Positions 53,087 to 62,183 are shown, numbered from the stretch's first letter. The stretch is 64,000 nucleotides of DNA from Streptomyces akebiae (GCF_019599145.1 NZ_CP080647.1:6758001-6822000); one strand, 5' to 3'. The notes: a model not told the origin generated them from the letters alone. Numbers and translations are program-made.

Positions 53087-53887
53087 GTGGAAGCCGTCAT
53101 CGCAGTCGTCGCCCTGTTCTTCGTGCTGTTCGTGGTCCTGGGCGCGTACGCCACGGTGAAGGCGGTCGGCGCGGCCAAGCGCGGCGTGGACCGTACGATC
53201 ACGCAGGCCAAGCGGACCGTCGAGGACACCACCCTGCGTGCCAGGAGCCTGGCCCAGCCGGGCCCCGCCGGGCAACTGGCCGATCTGCGGCTGAAGTTGC
53301 GCACCTCCATGCGGGCCACCCAGGAGGCGTTGCAGGCGGGCGTGGGCGAGGACGAGTCACTCAAGGAGTCCCTGGCCCTCTTCGAGCAGCTCAGCAAGCA
53401 CGGCCGTGAGCTGGACGACGAGCTGCGGCGCCTGGAGCCCGAGCCCGACCGCGCCAAGCTGGCCCAGCGGCTGCCCGCGCTGCGCGAGCGCACGGAGCGG
53501 GTCGTCAAGTCCGCCGACTCGCTGCGCTGGGCGGCGCACGACCGGGCCCGCAAGTTCGCGGAGGACGACCTCGACACGCTCAGCGCGCAGATCGACGTCG
53601 AGGCGGGCGCGTTGCGGCACTGGACGACGGAACCCGTCGCGGTGTGGCCCGAGGCGCCCGAACCCGAGCCGACCGCCACCTCCGGGCAGACCTGGCAGGA
53701 GACTTCCGAGTCGGGTGGTGCCCGGTCCGGTGGTGCCAGGCCCACTGGTGCGGGGTCCGGTGGGGGTGCGTCCCGCAGCGGGGAGTCCCCCGGTGGTCAG
53801 GAGCCGCCCAGGCCCGCGATCACGCCGCCGAGCGCGCGGCCGACCTACCCGTGGCAGAAGAAGCCCCGTCCGGAGAGCACCACTTGA
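53087..53887 (+). CDS. Membrane-anchored coiled-coil protein
   Basis: A 266-residue protein of unknown function. An N-terminal membrane span (VIAVVALFFVLFVVLGAYAT) is followed by long charged helices (LKLRTSMRATQEALQAG, LFEQLSKHGRELDDELRR, LPALRERTERVVKSADSLR) that suggest a coiled coil to about residue 185. The C-terminus is Pro/Gly/Ser rich with repeated RSGGARPTGAGSGG-type units. GTG 53087 has AAGGAG 6 nt upstream. It lies before degV, which has its own promoter. A structural or scaffold role at the membrane is possible. Confidence 0.7.
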   Translation: MEAVIAVVALFFVLFVVLGAYATVKAVGAAKRGVDRTITQAKRTVEDTTLRARSLAQPGPAGQLADLRLKLRTSMRATQEALQAGVGEDESLKESLALFEQLSKHGRELDDELRRLEPEPDRAKLAQRLPALRERTERVVKSADSLRWAAHDRARKFAEDDLDTLSAQIDVEAGALRHWTTEPVAVWPEAPEPEPTATSGQTWQETSESGGARSGGARPTGAGSGGGASRSGESPGGQEPPRPAITPPSARPTYPWQKKPRPESTT

Positions 53888-53964
53888 GCCACTCCGTCCG
53901 GTCGGGTCGCTCCGCGCGGTCGCGGGTGGCAGGGGCCGGGCTGCCGTCGGCGCGGCTCGGCGGG

Positions 53965-53970
53965 TAACCT
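53965..53970 (+). promoter_or_regulatory. -10 box of degV (leaderless)
   Basis: TAACCT ends 7 nt before the degV ATG with no SD between. Confidence 0.5.
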
Positions 53971-53977
53971 CCAGCTC

Positions 53978-54823
53978 ATGTCCCGCCATGTCGCGATCGT
54001 CACCGATTCAACGGCCTACCTGCCGCCGCCGGCGATGGAGCGTCACAGCATCACCGCGGTGCCGTTGACCGTGGTCCTCGGCGACCAGGCGCTCGAAGAA
54101 GGGACCGAGATCTCGGCGCGCTCGCTGGCCCAGGCGCTGCAGAAACGACGGTCCGTCACCACCTCCCGACCCAGCCCCGAGCTGTTCGCCGAGACCTACC
54201 GCAGGGTCGCGGAATCGGGCGCCACGGGCATCGTCTCCCTCCACCTCTCCGCCGAGTTCTCGGGCACGTACGACGCGGCCGTGCTCGCGGCACGCGAGGC
54301 ACCCGTGCCGGTGCGCGTCGTGGACACGGGGATGGTCGCCATGGCCCTCGGGTTCTGCGCCCTGGCCGCCGCCGAGTCCGCGGAGGCGGGCGGCACGGTG
54401 GACGAAGCCGTCACAGCCGCCGAGAAGCGGGCCGCGGGGACATCCGCGTTCTTCTACGTCGACACCCTGGACTACCTCCGCCGCGGCGGACGGATCGGAG
54501 CCGCACAGGCCCTCTTCGGATCCGCGCTGGCGGTCAAGCCGCTGCTGCAGCTGGACGGCGGCCGTATCGAGATGCTGGAGAAGGTCCGTACGGCGTCCAG
54601 GGCGATCGCCCGCCTGGAGGAGATCGTGGCCGAGCGGGCGGGTGAGGCGCCGGTCGACATCGCCGTCCACCACCTCGCGGCGCCCGAGCGGGCCTCCGCG
54701 CTCGCGGAACGGCTGCGGGGCCGGGTGCCCGGGCTGGCCGATCTGCATGTGAGCGAGGTCGGGGCGGTGATCGGGGCCCACACCGGGCCTGGGTTGCTGG
54801 GGGCGGTCGTCTCGCCTCGATGA
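53978..54823 (+). CDS. DegV family fatty-acid-binding protein
   Basis: A 281-residue DegV-fold protein. It has HVAIVTDSTAYLPPPAMERH at the start, TTSRPSPELFAETYRRVAES, ISLHLSAEFSGTYDAA-type segment VSLHLSAEFSGTYDAAVLAA, and GHTGPG-like AHTGPGLLGAVV at the end. In other bacteria such proteins are FakB-type carriers that present fatty acids to the FakA kinase; no fakA is nearby, so the partner is not known here. Confidence 0.92.
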   Translation: MSRHVAIVTDSTAYLPPPAMERHSITAVPLTVVLGDQALEEGTEISARSLAQALQKRRSVTTSRPSPELFAETYRRVAESGATGIVSLHLSAEFSGTYDAAVLAAREAPVPVRVVDTGMVAMALGFCALAAAESAEAGGTVDEAVTAAEKRAAGTSAFFYVDTLDYLRRGGRIGAAQALFGSALAVKPLLQLDGGRIEMLEKVRTASRAIARLEEIVAERAGEAPVDIAVHHLAAPERASALAERLRGRVPGLADLHVSEVGAVIGAHTGPGLLGAVVSPR

Positions 54824-54838
54824 GGCGGACGTGGTCGC

Positions 54839-54928
54839 TCGTCTCGGTCCGTTCGCCGGTCTCGGTCTGTTCGCTCGTCTCGGTCTGTTCGCTCGTCTCG
54901 GTCCGTTCGCTCGATTCGGTCCGTTCAC
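54839..54928 (+). repeat. Five 18-bp tandem repeats
   Basis: Units TCGTCTCGGTCCGTTCGC at 54839, 54857, 54875, 54893 and 54911, each with zero to three changes, no spacers. The next copy breaks off after TCGTG. They lie between degV and comEA in noncoding DNA. Confidence 0.95.
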
Positions 54929-54945
54929 TCGTGTGAGTGGCGAAG

Positions 54946-54954
54946 TTATCCACA
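54946..54954 (+). promoter_or_regulatory. DnaA box
   Basis: TTATCCACA, a perfect match to the general DnaA box, 17 nt after the 18-bp repeats; a weaker TAATCCACG follows 9 nt later. It lies about 70 nt before comEA. Confidence 0.55.
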
Positions 54955-55023
54955 ACTGGGTAGTAATCCACGGGAATTGACCAAGATCATCTTGAGTGGG
55001 TGAGTCTGCCCCATCCTCGTGCC

Positions 55024-56232
55024 ATGGCACTTCGATCACGTTCACACACGGCCATGGTCACCAGCGGCCCCGGCCGGGGCCCCTCCTCCGACGGGCGCGC
55101 CCGACACCACCACCCTCGGCGGCCGAGGGGGCGGGCCGGCCGCCGTCACCAGGCATCGGCGGAGACTCTGCGTCTGCGCGCGGAGGCGTTGTTTCCCGAA
55201 ACGGCCAGGGAGCCCCGGGAGTTGGGGCATGGGCCGCCGCAGGTGCCCAAGGGGAGGACGGGGGGTGCGGTCCCGGACGCCGGTGGACCGGCTGGGGAGC
55301 GGGCCGTGAGCCGCGGTGCTCCTTCGCGTAGCGCCGGCCCCGGCAGGGCTGATGGCCGGGCTGCGTCTGCTTCGGAAGCCGGCGACGGGGCTGATGGCCG
55401 GGCTGCGTCTGTTTCGGAGGCCGGCGACGGGGCCGCCGGTCGTGACCCGAGGCGTGCGTGGCGCGAGCGGTTGGGGCCCGCCGTGCGGGACCGACTGCCG
55501 TTGTGGTTGCAGCTGCGGTGCGGCCTGGAGCGGAAGAGTGTGGTCGCGCTGAGCGTGGTGCTGGTCGTCGCGGCGGTGTTCGCGGCACAGCACTTCTGGG
55601 CGGGCCGGCCCCAGCCGGTGAGCGCACCCGAGGTGGTGCGGGCGGGCGTGCCGGGTGCCTCGGCGGCGCCAGGGAGCACCGAGACACCGTGGGGTGAGCC
55701 CGGAGACGGTGTGGCGGCGGTGTCGGGCACCTCGTCCGGGGCGGTGGCCTCCTCGGCCGGGCCCACGATCGTGGTGGACGTCAGCGGCAAGGTGCGCAGA
55801 CCCGGCATCCAACGGCTCCCGGCCGGTTCGCGGGTCGCAGACGCGCTGCGGGCGGCGGGCGGGGTGCGGCCGGGAGCGAACACCGACGGGCTCAACCGCG
55901 CCCGGCTCCTCGCGGACGGCGAACAGGTCCTGGTCGGCACTCCGGCGCCGGTGCCCGGATCGGGTGCCGTGGCCGGAGCGGGCATGGGCGGCGGTGCTGC
56001 GGCCGGGGCAGGCGGAGCCGCGGCCGGATCGGCGCCCACGACCCCCGTGTCGCTCAACACGGCCACTGCCGACCAACTGGACACACTGCCTGGCGTGGGC
56101 CCCGTCCTCGCCCAGCACATCATCGACTACCGCACCCAGAACGGCGGCTTCCGCTCGGTGGACGAGCTGCGTGAGGTCAACGGCATCGGCGATCGCCGCT
56201 TCGCCGACCTACGGAATCTCGTACGGCCATGA
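55024..56232 (+). CDS. comEA: ComEA family helix-hairpin-helix DNA-binding protein
   Basis: About 402 residues. The N-terminal 165 are disordered and Arg/Gly/Ala rich with a duplicated GRAASASEAGDGADGRAAS. A membrane span follows (VVALSVVLVVAAVFAAQHFW), then an SLBB domain (IVVDVSGKVRRPGIQRLPAG) and a C-terminal helix-hairpin-helix pair (NTATADQLDTLPGVGPVLAQ and GFRSVDELREVNGIGDRRFA). ComEA binds incoming DNA outside the membrane. ATG 55024 is a choice among several (55000 GTG, 55054 ATG). It overlaps comEC by ATGA. Confidence 0.88.
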   Translation: MALRSRSHTAMVTSGPGRGPSSDGRARHHHPRRPRGRAGRRHQASAETLRLRAEALFPETAREPRELGHGPPQVPKGRTGGAVPDAGGPAGERAVSRGAPSRSAGPGRADGRAASASEAGDGADGRAASVSEAGDGAAGRDPRRAWRERLGPAVRDRLPLWLQLRCGLERKSVVALSVVLVVAAVFAAQHFWAGRPQPVSAPEVVRAGVPGASAAPGSTETPWGEPGDGVAAVSGTSSGAVASSAGPTIVVDVSGKVRRPGIQRLPAGSRVADALRAAGGVRPGANTDGLNRARLLADGEQVLVGTPAPVPGSGAVAGAGMGGGAAAGAGGAAAGSAPTTPVSLNTATADQLDTLPGVGPVLAQHIIDYRTQNGGFRSVDELREVNGIGDRRFADLRNLVRP

Positions 56233-58844
56233 GGGCGACGGGAGAGGAGGAGAGCGTGTCGGCGGGGACCGGGGCGCCCGGTGCTCCGCTGCGATCCGCC
56301 GTGCACGCGGCTGCCGGTAGCCGACTCGGCGACGCGCACCCCAGGCAGGAGGGGCCCACGGATCTGCGCCTCGTCCCACCGGCGCTGGCCGCGTGGGCGA
56401 CGGCGGCGCTGACGGTGCATGCCTCGCCGGGGTGGGTCACGGGCGTGGTTTTGGTCTGTGTGGTGGCGGGGGTGGTTCTGCTCGTCTCTCGGCAGGGGCA
56501 GGGGCAGGGGCAGGGGCAGGGGCAGGGGCAGGGGCAGGGGCAGGGGCAGGGGCTCGGGCCTGGGTACCGGCAGAGGCATGCGTACGGGCGTGGGGGCGGG
56601 GCCTGGACGAGGGTGTCCGTCGCCGCGGTGCTGCTCTGCGCGGGCGCGGCTGCGGCCTCCGCCGGGCTGCACGGGGCGGATCTGCGGCGAGGGCCGGTCC
56701 CCGGGCTGGCCGAGCAGTACGCCCGGGTGAGGGCGGACGTGGAGCTCACCTCCGACCCGCGCCTCACCCGCCCCCGGATCAAGGGCAACCGCGCGGCCCC
56801 GGCCGCAGTGCTCCTCCAGGCCGAGGTACGGCGCGTGCGGAGCTTGGACGGGGCCGTCGTCGCCACACGGACTCCGGTACTGGTCATCGTCGACGTGGGG
56901 GCGGGCGCCGGGAGGGCGACATGGCTCTCGCTGCTGCCGTCCACACGGGTGCGGGTGGTGGCGCAGGCCGTGCCGGCCATGGTCGGGGGAGACCGGGTGG
57001 CGGGCGTGCTGCGGGTGCGGGGCGGCGGGGCCCCGGTCGTGGTGGAGGAGGCGAGCGCGGTGCAGCGGGTCGCGGGGCGGTTGCGCGCGGGGCTGCGGGA
57101 GGCGACGGACGGACTGGACGCGGACGCGCGGGCCCTGTTGCCCGGGTTCGTCGTCGGGGACACCTCGCGGGTTACGGCGGAGCTGGACGAGGCGTTCAAG
57201 GCGACCGATCTCACGCATCTCCTTGCGGTCAGTGGCGCGAACTTCACGATCCTGTTGGCCCTGTTCATCGGCCCGCCGGGGCTGGCTCAGCGGGCCGAGC
57301 GGAAGGGGCTGGCGCCTCGGCTGGGGATCCCGTTGCGGGCGACCGCGTTGGCCGGTGCGGCGCTGACACTCGGCTTCGTGATCGTGTGCCGGCCCGACCC
57401 GAGCGTGGTGCGGGCCGCGGCGTGCGGTTCGATCGCGCTGCTGGCCATCGCGACCGGACGCCGCAGGTCCCTCATCCCGGCACTGGCGACGGCGGTGCTG
57501 CTGCTGGTGCTGTACGACCCGTGGCTGGCCCGCAGTTACGGCTTCCTGCTGTCCGTCCTCGCCACCGGCGCCCTACTCACCCTCGCGCCTCGCTGGAGTG
57601 CGGCGTTGCAGCGGCGCGGGGTGCCACCGCGTCCGGCCGAGGCGCTGGCGGCGGCGGGAGCCGCGCAGGCGGTGTGCGCGCCCGTCGTGGCCGTGCTGTC
57701 GGCCAAGGTGAGCCTGGTGGCGGTGCCGTGCAACCTGCTGGCGGAGTTCGCGGTGGCCCCGGCCACGGTGCTGGGGTTCGCCACCCTGGCGACGGCACCG
57801 CTGGCGATGCCCGTGGCCGAGGGCCTTGCCTGGTGCGCGAGTTGGCCGGCCGGCTGGATCGCCGACATCGCCCGCACCGGGGCCTCGTTGCCCGGCGCGG
57901 GTGTGGACTGGCCGGGCAGCTGGGCCGGCGCGCTGCTGCTCGGCCTGGTCACCGTGGTCGTCGTCCTCGTCGGACGGCGGCTGGTGAGCCATCCGTGGCT
58001 GGTGGGGGCCTGCCTGATGGCGTTCCTGCTGGTCGTGGTGCAGCCACCGCCGCTGACCAGGGTGATCACGGGGTGGCCGCCGCCCGGATGGCGTTTTGTG
58101 GTGTGCGACGTGGGCCAAGGGGACGCCACCGTGCTCGCGGCGGGCGACGGGGCCGGGGTGGTCGTGGACGCGGGTCCCGATCCGGTGCTGGTCGACCGCT
58201 GTCTGACCTCGCTCGGCATCACCGACATTCCGCTGGTGGTCCTCACCCACTTCCACGCCGACCATGTGGTGGGGCTGCCGGGGGTGCTGCGGGGGCGCTC
58301 GGTGGGGGCGATCGCGACGACGGGGTTCGAGGAGCCCGTGGAGCAGGCCGCGTTCGTGCGCAGGGAGGCGGCGGCCCGGCGGATCCCGCTGACACGGGCC
58401 GTGGCCGGGGAGGAGCGGCGCACGGGCAGCCTCGCCTGGCGTGTGTTGTGGCCGCCGGGAGACGCGGTCACGCCGGAAGGACCGAACGACGCCAGCGTCA
58501 CCATGCTCGTCCGCTCGGCCGGGCTGACCCTGCTGCTCCTCGGCGACCTGGAGCCGCCCGGCCAGAGGGAGCTGGCGAGGTCTCCCGAGGCTGCCGCGCT
58601 GGGAGCCGTGGACGTGGTGAAGGTCGCCCACCACGGTTCGGCCTACCAGGATCCGGGGCTGATACGGGCCATGGCCCCCGCGCTGGCTCTCATCTCCGTG
58701 GGCGCGGACAACCCGTACGGTCATCCGGCGCCCAGTACGGTCGCGGCGCTGCGGGCCGGGGGTGCCACGGTGCTGCGTACGGACGAGGACGGCGCGGTCG
58801 CCGTCGCGGGTACGGCGAAGGAGTTGCTCGTGGCGAGAGACTGA
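56229..58844 (+). CDS. comEC: ComEC/Rec2 DNA-uptake channel
   Basis: An 871-residue membrane channel for single-stranded DNA, acting with ComEA. It has N-terminal spans, a DUF4131-type extracellular domain (DVELTSDPRLTRPRIKGNRA), the Competence domain (HLLAVSGANFTILLALFIGP, LMLALY-type region RSYGFLLSVLATGALLTLAP), and a C-terminal metallo-beta-lactamase domain (VVCDVGQGDATVLAAGDGAG, LTHFHADHVVGLPGVL near residue 675, VKVAHHGSAYQDPGL). Between the first spans lies a Gln-Gly repeat from a (CAGGGG)10 tract. ATGA overlap with comEA. Natural competence is not usual in Streptomyces, but the genes are conserved. Confidence 0.92.
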   Translation: MRATGEEESVSAGTGAPGAPLRSAVHAAAGSRLGDAHPRQEGPTDLRLVPPALAAWATAALTVHASPGWVTGVVLVCVVAGVVLLVSRQGQGQGQGQGQGQGQGQGQGLGPGYRQRHAYGRGGGAWTRVSVAAVLLCAGAAAASAGLHGADLRRGPVPGLAEQYARVRADVELTSDPRLTRPRIKGNRAAPAAVLLQAEVRRVRSLDGAVVATRTPVLVIVDVGAGAGRATWLSLLPSTRVRVVAQAVPAMVGGDRVAGVLRVRGGGAPVVVEEASAVQRVAGRLRAGLREATDGLDADARALLPGFVVGDTSRVTAELDEAFKATDLTHLLAVSGANFTILLALFIGPPGLAQRAERKGLAPRLGIPLRATALAGAALTLGFVIVCRPDPSVVRAAACGSIALLAIATGRRRSLIPALATAVLLLVLYDPWLARSYGFLLSVLATGALLTLAPRWSAALQRRGVPPRPAEALAAAGAAQAVCAPVVAVLSAKVSLVAVPCNLLAEFAVAPATVLGFATLATAPLAMPVAEGLAWCASWPAGWIADIARTGASLPGAGVDWPGSWAGALLLGLVTVVVVLVGRRLVSHPWLVGACLMAFLLVVVQPPPLTRVITGWPPPGWRFVVCDVGQGDATVLAAGDGAGVVVDAGPDPVLVDRCLTSLGITDIPLVVLTHFHADHVVGLPGVLRGRSVGAIATTGFEEPVEQAAFVRREAAARRIPLTRAVAGEERRTGSLAWRVLWPPGDAVTPEGPNDASVTMLVRSAGLTLLLLGDLEPPGQRELARSPEAAALGAVDVVKVAHHGSAYQDPGLIRAMAPALALISVGADNPYGHPAPSTVAALRAGGATVLRTDEDGAVAVAGTAKELLVARD
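56493..56552 (+). repeat. (CAGGGG)10 hexamer tract inside comEC
   Basis: Ten perfect CAGGGG units encode ten Gln-Gly pairs. The unit is two codons long, so a gain or loss keeps the frame. Confidence 0.95.
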
Positions 58845-58848
58845 GGGC

Positions 58849-59667
58849 ATGGACACCGCAGAGCTTGACGCCTACCTTCACCGTCTCGGGGCCGAGCAGC
58901 AGGCCTGGCCCACCGTCGACCTCCTGCGTGAACTGCACTTGCGCCATCTACGGGCGGTGCCGTTCGAGAACCTGTCGATCCACCTCGGAGAGGAGATCGT
59001 CCTGGAGGAGAAGCGCCTGCTGGACAAGGTGGTCGGGGCGCGCAGGGGCGGCTTCTGCTTCGAACTGAACGGGTTGTTCGGGGCGTTGCTCTCGAAGCTC
59101 GGGTTCGACGTGGCGCTGCTCGCGGCCCGGGTGTACGGCGAGGAGGGGCGGCTCGGTATCCCGTACGACCATCTCGCGCTGAGGGTGCGGACGGTGGACG
59201 GAGGCGACTGGCTGGCCGATGTCGGGTTCGGGGCGAACAGCCACTATCCGCTGGAGTTCGGGGACCGGGCCGAGCAGGACGATCCGGGCGGCATGTTCCG
59301 GGTGGCCGAGGCGGACCGGGAGAGCGGGGGCCGGGAGTTCGGGGACCTGGATGTGTTCCGCAACGGCAAGCCCCAGTACCGGCTGGAGACGCGGCCGAGG
59401 GCGCTCGGGGACTTCGTGGCCGGGGCCTGGTGGCACAGCACGTCACCGGCCTCCCACTTCACCCAGTCCCTGGTCTGCTCCCGGCTCACGGAGAACGGCG
59501 GTCGCCTCACGCTCAGCGGTCGCACGTTCACCGTCACCTCGGCGGCGGGCGACCGGGAGGTGACCGAGCTGGGCTCGGACGCGGAGGTGCTGGCGGTGTA
59601 CCGGGACCGCTTCGGGATGGAGTTGGACAGGGTGCCGGAGGTGGGGGAGGGGAGGGGGGTGGGCTAG
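58849..59667 (+). CDS. Arylamine N-acetyltransferase
   Basis: A 272-residue cytosolic acetyltransferase (acetyl-CoA to arylamines/hydrazines). The catalytic triad is visible: Cys70 in ARRGGFCFELNGLFG, His108 in IPYDHLALRV and Asp124 in WLADVGFGANSHYPLEF. The N-terminal PFENLSIHLGE is the family start. ATG 58849 is 5 nt after the comEC stop, so it may be cotranscribed. GAGAGACTGAGGGC serves as a poor SD. Confidence 0.94.
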   Translation: MDTAELDAYLHRLGAEQQAWPTVDLLRELHLRHLRAVPFENLSIHLGEEIVLEEKRLLDKVVGARRGGFCFELNGLFGALLSKLGFDVALLAARVYGEEGRLGIPYDHLALRVRTVDGGDWLADVGFGANSHYPLEFGDRAEQDDPGGMFRVAEADRESGGREFGDLDVFRNGKPQYRLETRPRALGDFVAGAWWHSTSPASHFTQSLVCSRLTENGGRLTLSGRTFTVTSAAGDREVTELGSDAEVLAVYRDRFGMELDRVPEVGEGRGVG

Positions 59668-59777
59668 GCCGCTTCGTTTGGATCACCGAACCCTTGGTAT
59701 GGGAGCGCGCTCGAGTGCGGAGCCTCCGGGTGTCTCTGTAGCCTGGCGTCGCTGTACGTCGGGGGGGGGAGCTGACC

Positions 59778-60194
59778 GTGGGAAACATCCTGCCCGTGGC
59801 CGTCGGGGCCGCTATCGGACTCATAGGGGCCGTGTTCGGGGCGTGGTTCACCGCGCGCCGACAGGACCGCATGTGGCTCCGCGAACAGAAGCTCAAAGCC
59901 GGGATCGGCTTCAACACGGCCGTAGTGCAACTGCTGGACTACCTCAAGGAAACGCAGCTGAGCGACGACGGTCCGGGAGCCAACGAGTTGGCGAACCGGC
60001 TGCAGGAAGCACGCTCAGCCCTCTACCTGCTCTGCTCCGACGACACCGTCGATCTCGCCGATGCCCTCGCGCGTCGGGTCTGGAGCACCCGGCCCACCGA
60101 CGGCAGGGACGACCGCCGCGCCGAGTTCCGGGAGACGTTGGACCTCCTGCGTCGCTTCACCCGCCAAGTCCGGCAAGAGATCGCCGGATCGTAG
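59778..60194 (+). CDS. Small membrane-anchored protein
   Basis: A 138-residue protein of unknown function, with an N-terminal span (LPVAVGAAIGLIGAVFGAWF) and then charged helices (RLQEARSALYLLCSDDTVDL, RRFTRQVRQEIAG). GGGGGGGGAGCTGACC before GTG 59778 is the SD. Codon use fits the genome. I do not recognise a family. Confidence 0.6.
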   Translation: MGNILPVAVGAAIGLIGAVFGAWFTARRQDRMWLREQKLKAGIGFNTAVVQLLDYLKETQLSDDGPGANELANRLQEARSALYLLCSDDTVDLADALARRVWSTRPTDGRDDRRAEFRETLDLLRRFTRQVRQEIAGS

Positions 60195-60241
60195 TCCTCA
60201 CTGGGCGCCCCAGGTGGACAGGAGTGACGGAAGATGGGGGC

Positions 60242-60487
60242 GTGAGTGATGTGAGGCATGTGTTGGTGTTGCCGGACCGTGACGCGGCCGAGGAGGTTGT
60301 CGACGCGTTGCGGGAGCGGTTCGGGCTGGATGAGGAGCCGCAGCTGGTGCGGGACGCGTTGGCCGGGGAGGACGACGCCGAGGACGCGCAGTGGCTGGTG
60401 GTGCTGCGGGACGAGCGGGAGCGGCTCGATCCGGGGGCGTTGGACGAGTTCGCGGGGGAGTGGGAGGGGTGGCGGGAGGAACCGTAG
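60242..60487 (+). CDS. Small acidic protein (81 aa)
   Basis: MSDVRHVLVLPDRDAAEEVV, then DALRERFGLDEEPQLVRDAL and DEFAGEWEGWREEP. The acidic helix-strand pattern and G/C third positions suggest a real gene. GTG 60242 gives the natural N-terminus. Function unknown. It precedes holA by about 80 nt. Confidence 0.65.
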   Translation: MSDVRHVLVLPDRDAAEEVVDALRERFGLDEEPQLVRDALAGEDDAEDAQWLVVLRDERERLDPGALDEFAGEWEGWREEP

Positions 60488-60568
60488 GGCTGCCGCTCGG
60501 AGGGTCCGTGTGCTGGGGCCGGTCGGCGTGCGGTCGGGTTGTCAGTGGGCCGTGGGATGCTGTCCGGG

Positions 60569-61555
60569 ATGGCCAAGAAGACTGTGAACGATGATCCCCT
60601 CGCCCCCGTGACGTTGGCCGTGGGGCAGGAGGAGTTGCTGCTCGATCGGGCTGTGCAGGTGGTGGTGGCCGCGGCGAAGGCCGCGGACGCCGACACGGAT
60701 GTGCGGGATCTGGCATCGGACCAGCTGCAGCCCGGCACGCTCGCCGAGCTGACGAGTCCCTCGCTCTTCGCGGAGCGCAAGGTCGTGGTCGTACGCAACG
60801 CGCAGGATCTGTCGGCCGACACGGTCAAGGACGTGAAGGCGTATCTGGGGGCTCCCGCCGAGGAGATCACCCTGGTGCTGCTGCACGCGGGCGGTGCCAA
60901 GGGCAAGGGGCTGCTGGACGCGGCGCGCAAGGCGGGGGCGCGGGAGGTGGCGTGCCCCAAGATGACGAAGCCGGGGGATCGGCTGGCGTTCGTGCGGGGT
61001 GAGTTCCGGACGCTCGGGCGGTCGGCGACGCCGGAGGCGTGCCAGGCGCTCGTCGATGCGATCGGGAGTGATCTGCGGGAGTTGGCGTCCGCGGCGTCGC
61101 AGTTGGTGGCGGACGTCGAGGGAACGATCGACGAGGCGGTGGTCGGGCGGTACTACACCGGGCGGGCCGAGGCGTCGAGCTTCGAGGTGGCCGATCGGGC
61201 CGTCGAGGGGCGGGCGGCGGAGGCGTTGGAGGCGCTGCGGTGGTCGCTGGCCACGGGGGTGGCGCCGGTGTTGATCACCAGTGCGCTGGCCCAGGGGGTG
61301 CGGGCGATCGGGAAGTTGTCGTCGGCGCGGGGCGGGCGGCCGGGGGATCTCGCGCGGGAGTTGGGGATGCCGCCGTGGAAGATCGATCGGGTGCGGCAGC
61401 AGATGCGGGGGTGGACGCCGGACGGGGTGGCCGTGGCGTTGCGGGCGGTCGCCGAGGCCGATGCCGGGGTCAAGGGCGGAGGGGACGATCCTGAGTACGC
61501 GCTGGAGAAGGCGGTTGTGGTGATCGCGCGGGCTGCTCGGTCGCGTCGGGGTTGA
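60569..61555 (+). CDS. holA: DNA polymerase III subunit delta
   Basis: A clamp-loader subunit that opens the beta clamp. A 328-residue AAA-like fold without a P-loop, as expected: MAKKTVNDDPLAPVTLAVGQ, LFAERKVVVVRNAQDLSAD, LRELASAASQLVADVEGTID and LARELGMPPWKIDRVRQQMR. ATG 60569 is chosen because it begins MAKK and the frame upstream overlaps noncoding DNA. Gene order holA-rpsT-lepA is typical of actinomycetes. Confidence 0.93.
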   Translation: MAKKTVNDDPLAPVTLAVGQEELLLDRAVQVVVAAAKAADADTDVRDLASDQLQPGTLAELTSPSLFAERKVVVVRNAQDLSADTVKDVKAYLGAPAEEITLVLLHAGGAKGKGLLDAARKAGAREVACPKMTKPGDRLAFVRGEFRTLGRSATPEACQALVDAIGSDLRELASAASQLVADVEGTIDEAVVGRYYTGRAEASSFEVADRAVEGRAAEALEALRWSLATGVAPVLITSALAQGVRAIGKLSSARGGRPGDLARELGMPPWKIDRVRQQMRGWTPDGVAVALRAVAEADAGVKGGGDDPEYALEKAVVVIARAARSRRG

Positions 61556-61617
61556 GAGGGTTGAGACGGAGGGGCGGGGCGTGAGCGGGTTCGTGCGGGA
61601 GCGTCGGGGCTTGTCTC

Positions 61618-61645
61618 GCCGTTCCCCGCGCCCCTGAAAAGCGCA
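61618..61645. repeat. REP-like dispersed repeat, copy 3 (half)
   Basis: GTTCCCCGCGCCCCTGAAAAG, related to the arms at 39637 and 391. The opposite arm is absent. Confidence 0.6.
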
Positions 61646-61740
61646 GTCGCCCCGAGCCATGAGCGGCCCCGCCTTCCGAGGCCACCCCCGAAAGCCCAGC
61701 CCAGCCCACCTCACCCGGAAGCCCACCCCCCACTCCACGC

Positions 61741-61790
61741 CGAAAGCCCCGCCGGTCGCCCCGGGGAAGGGGTGGGTGGCGGGGCTTTCG
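61741..61790. terminator. Bidirectional terminator between holA and rpsT
   Basis: CGAAAGCCCCGCC pairs with GGCGGGGCTTTCG (13 bp) with an inner CCCC/GGGG. Confidence 0.8.
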
Positions 61791-61802
61791 GGTCACGATG
61801 GG

Positions 61803-61844
61803 GGATCCGCACCCGCGTGGCGAACGCAGGCCGCGTGCGGATCC
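61803..61844 (-). terminator. Second hairpin after rpsT
   Basis: GGATCCGCAC pairs with GTGCGGATCC (10 bp), with an inner CGCG pairing. It lies 73 nt past the rpsT stop. The rest of 61556-61916 holds no gene. Confidence 0.65.
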
Positions 61845-61916
61845 AGGGTGTCGGGTGGGAGCGGATGAGAGAGGGCCCGCTCTGGGTCCAGCCGACGATC
61901 AGATCAAAGGTGAAGC

Positions 61917-62183
61917 TCAGCCCTTGAGGGAAGCGACCTTGGAAGCAAGCGCCGACTTCTTGTTGGCGGCCTGGTTCTTGTGGATGACGCCCTTCGAGAC
62001 GGCCTTGTCGAGCTGACGCGCGGCAGCGCGCTGGTACTCGGTGGCCTTCTCCACGTCACCCGCGGCAGCGGCCTCACGGGCCTTGCGGATCGCGGTCTTG
62101 AGCGACGACTTGACGGCCTTGTTGCGAAGGCGCGCCTTCTCGTTCGTCTTGTTCCGCTTGATCTGGGACTTGATGTTCGCCAC
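61917..62183 (-). CDS. rpsT: Ribosomal protein bS20
   Basis: An 88-residue small-subunit protein that starts [20 protein letters not shown] and ends in [28 protein letters not shown] precedes the ATG. It is divergent from lepA. Confidence 0.98.
   Translation of the reverse strand: MANIKSQIKRNKTNEKARLRNKAVKSSLKTAIRKAREAAAAGDVEKATEYQRAAARQLDKAVSKGVIHKNQAANKKSALASKVASLKG

Noticed and set aside
54839..54928. Possible CRISPR array
   Set aside because: Repeats are contiguous without spacers and no cas gene is present.
54534..54971. Minus-strand frame with SERTET/SEQTET hexapeptide repeats
   Set aside because: The repeats merely translate the 18-bp DNA iterons and the remainder is the shadow of degV.
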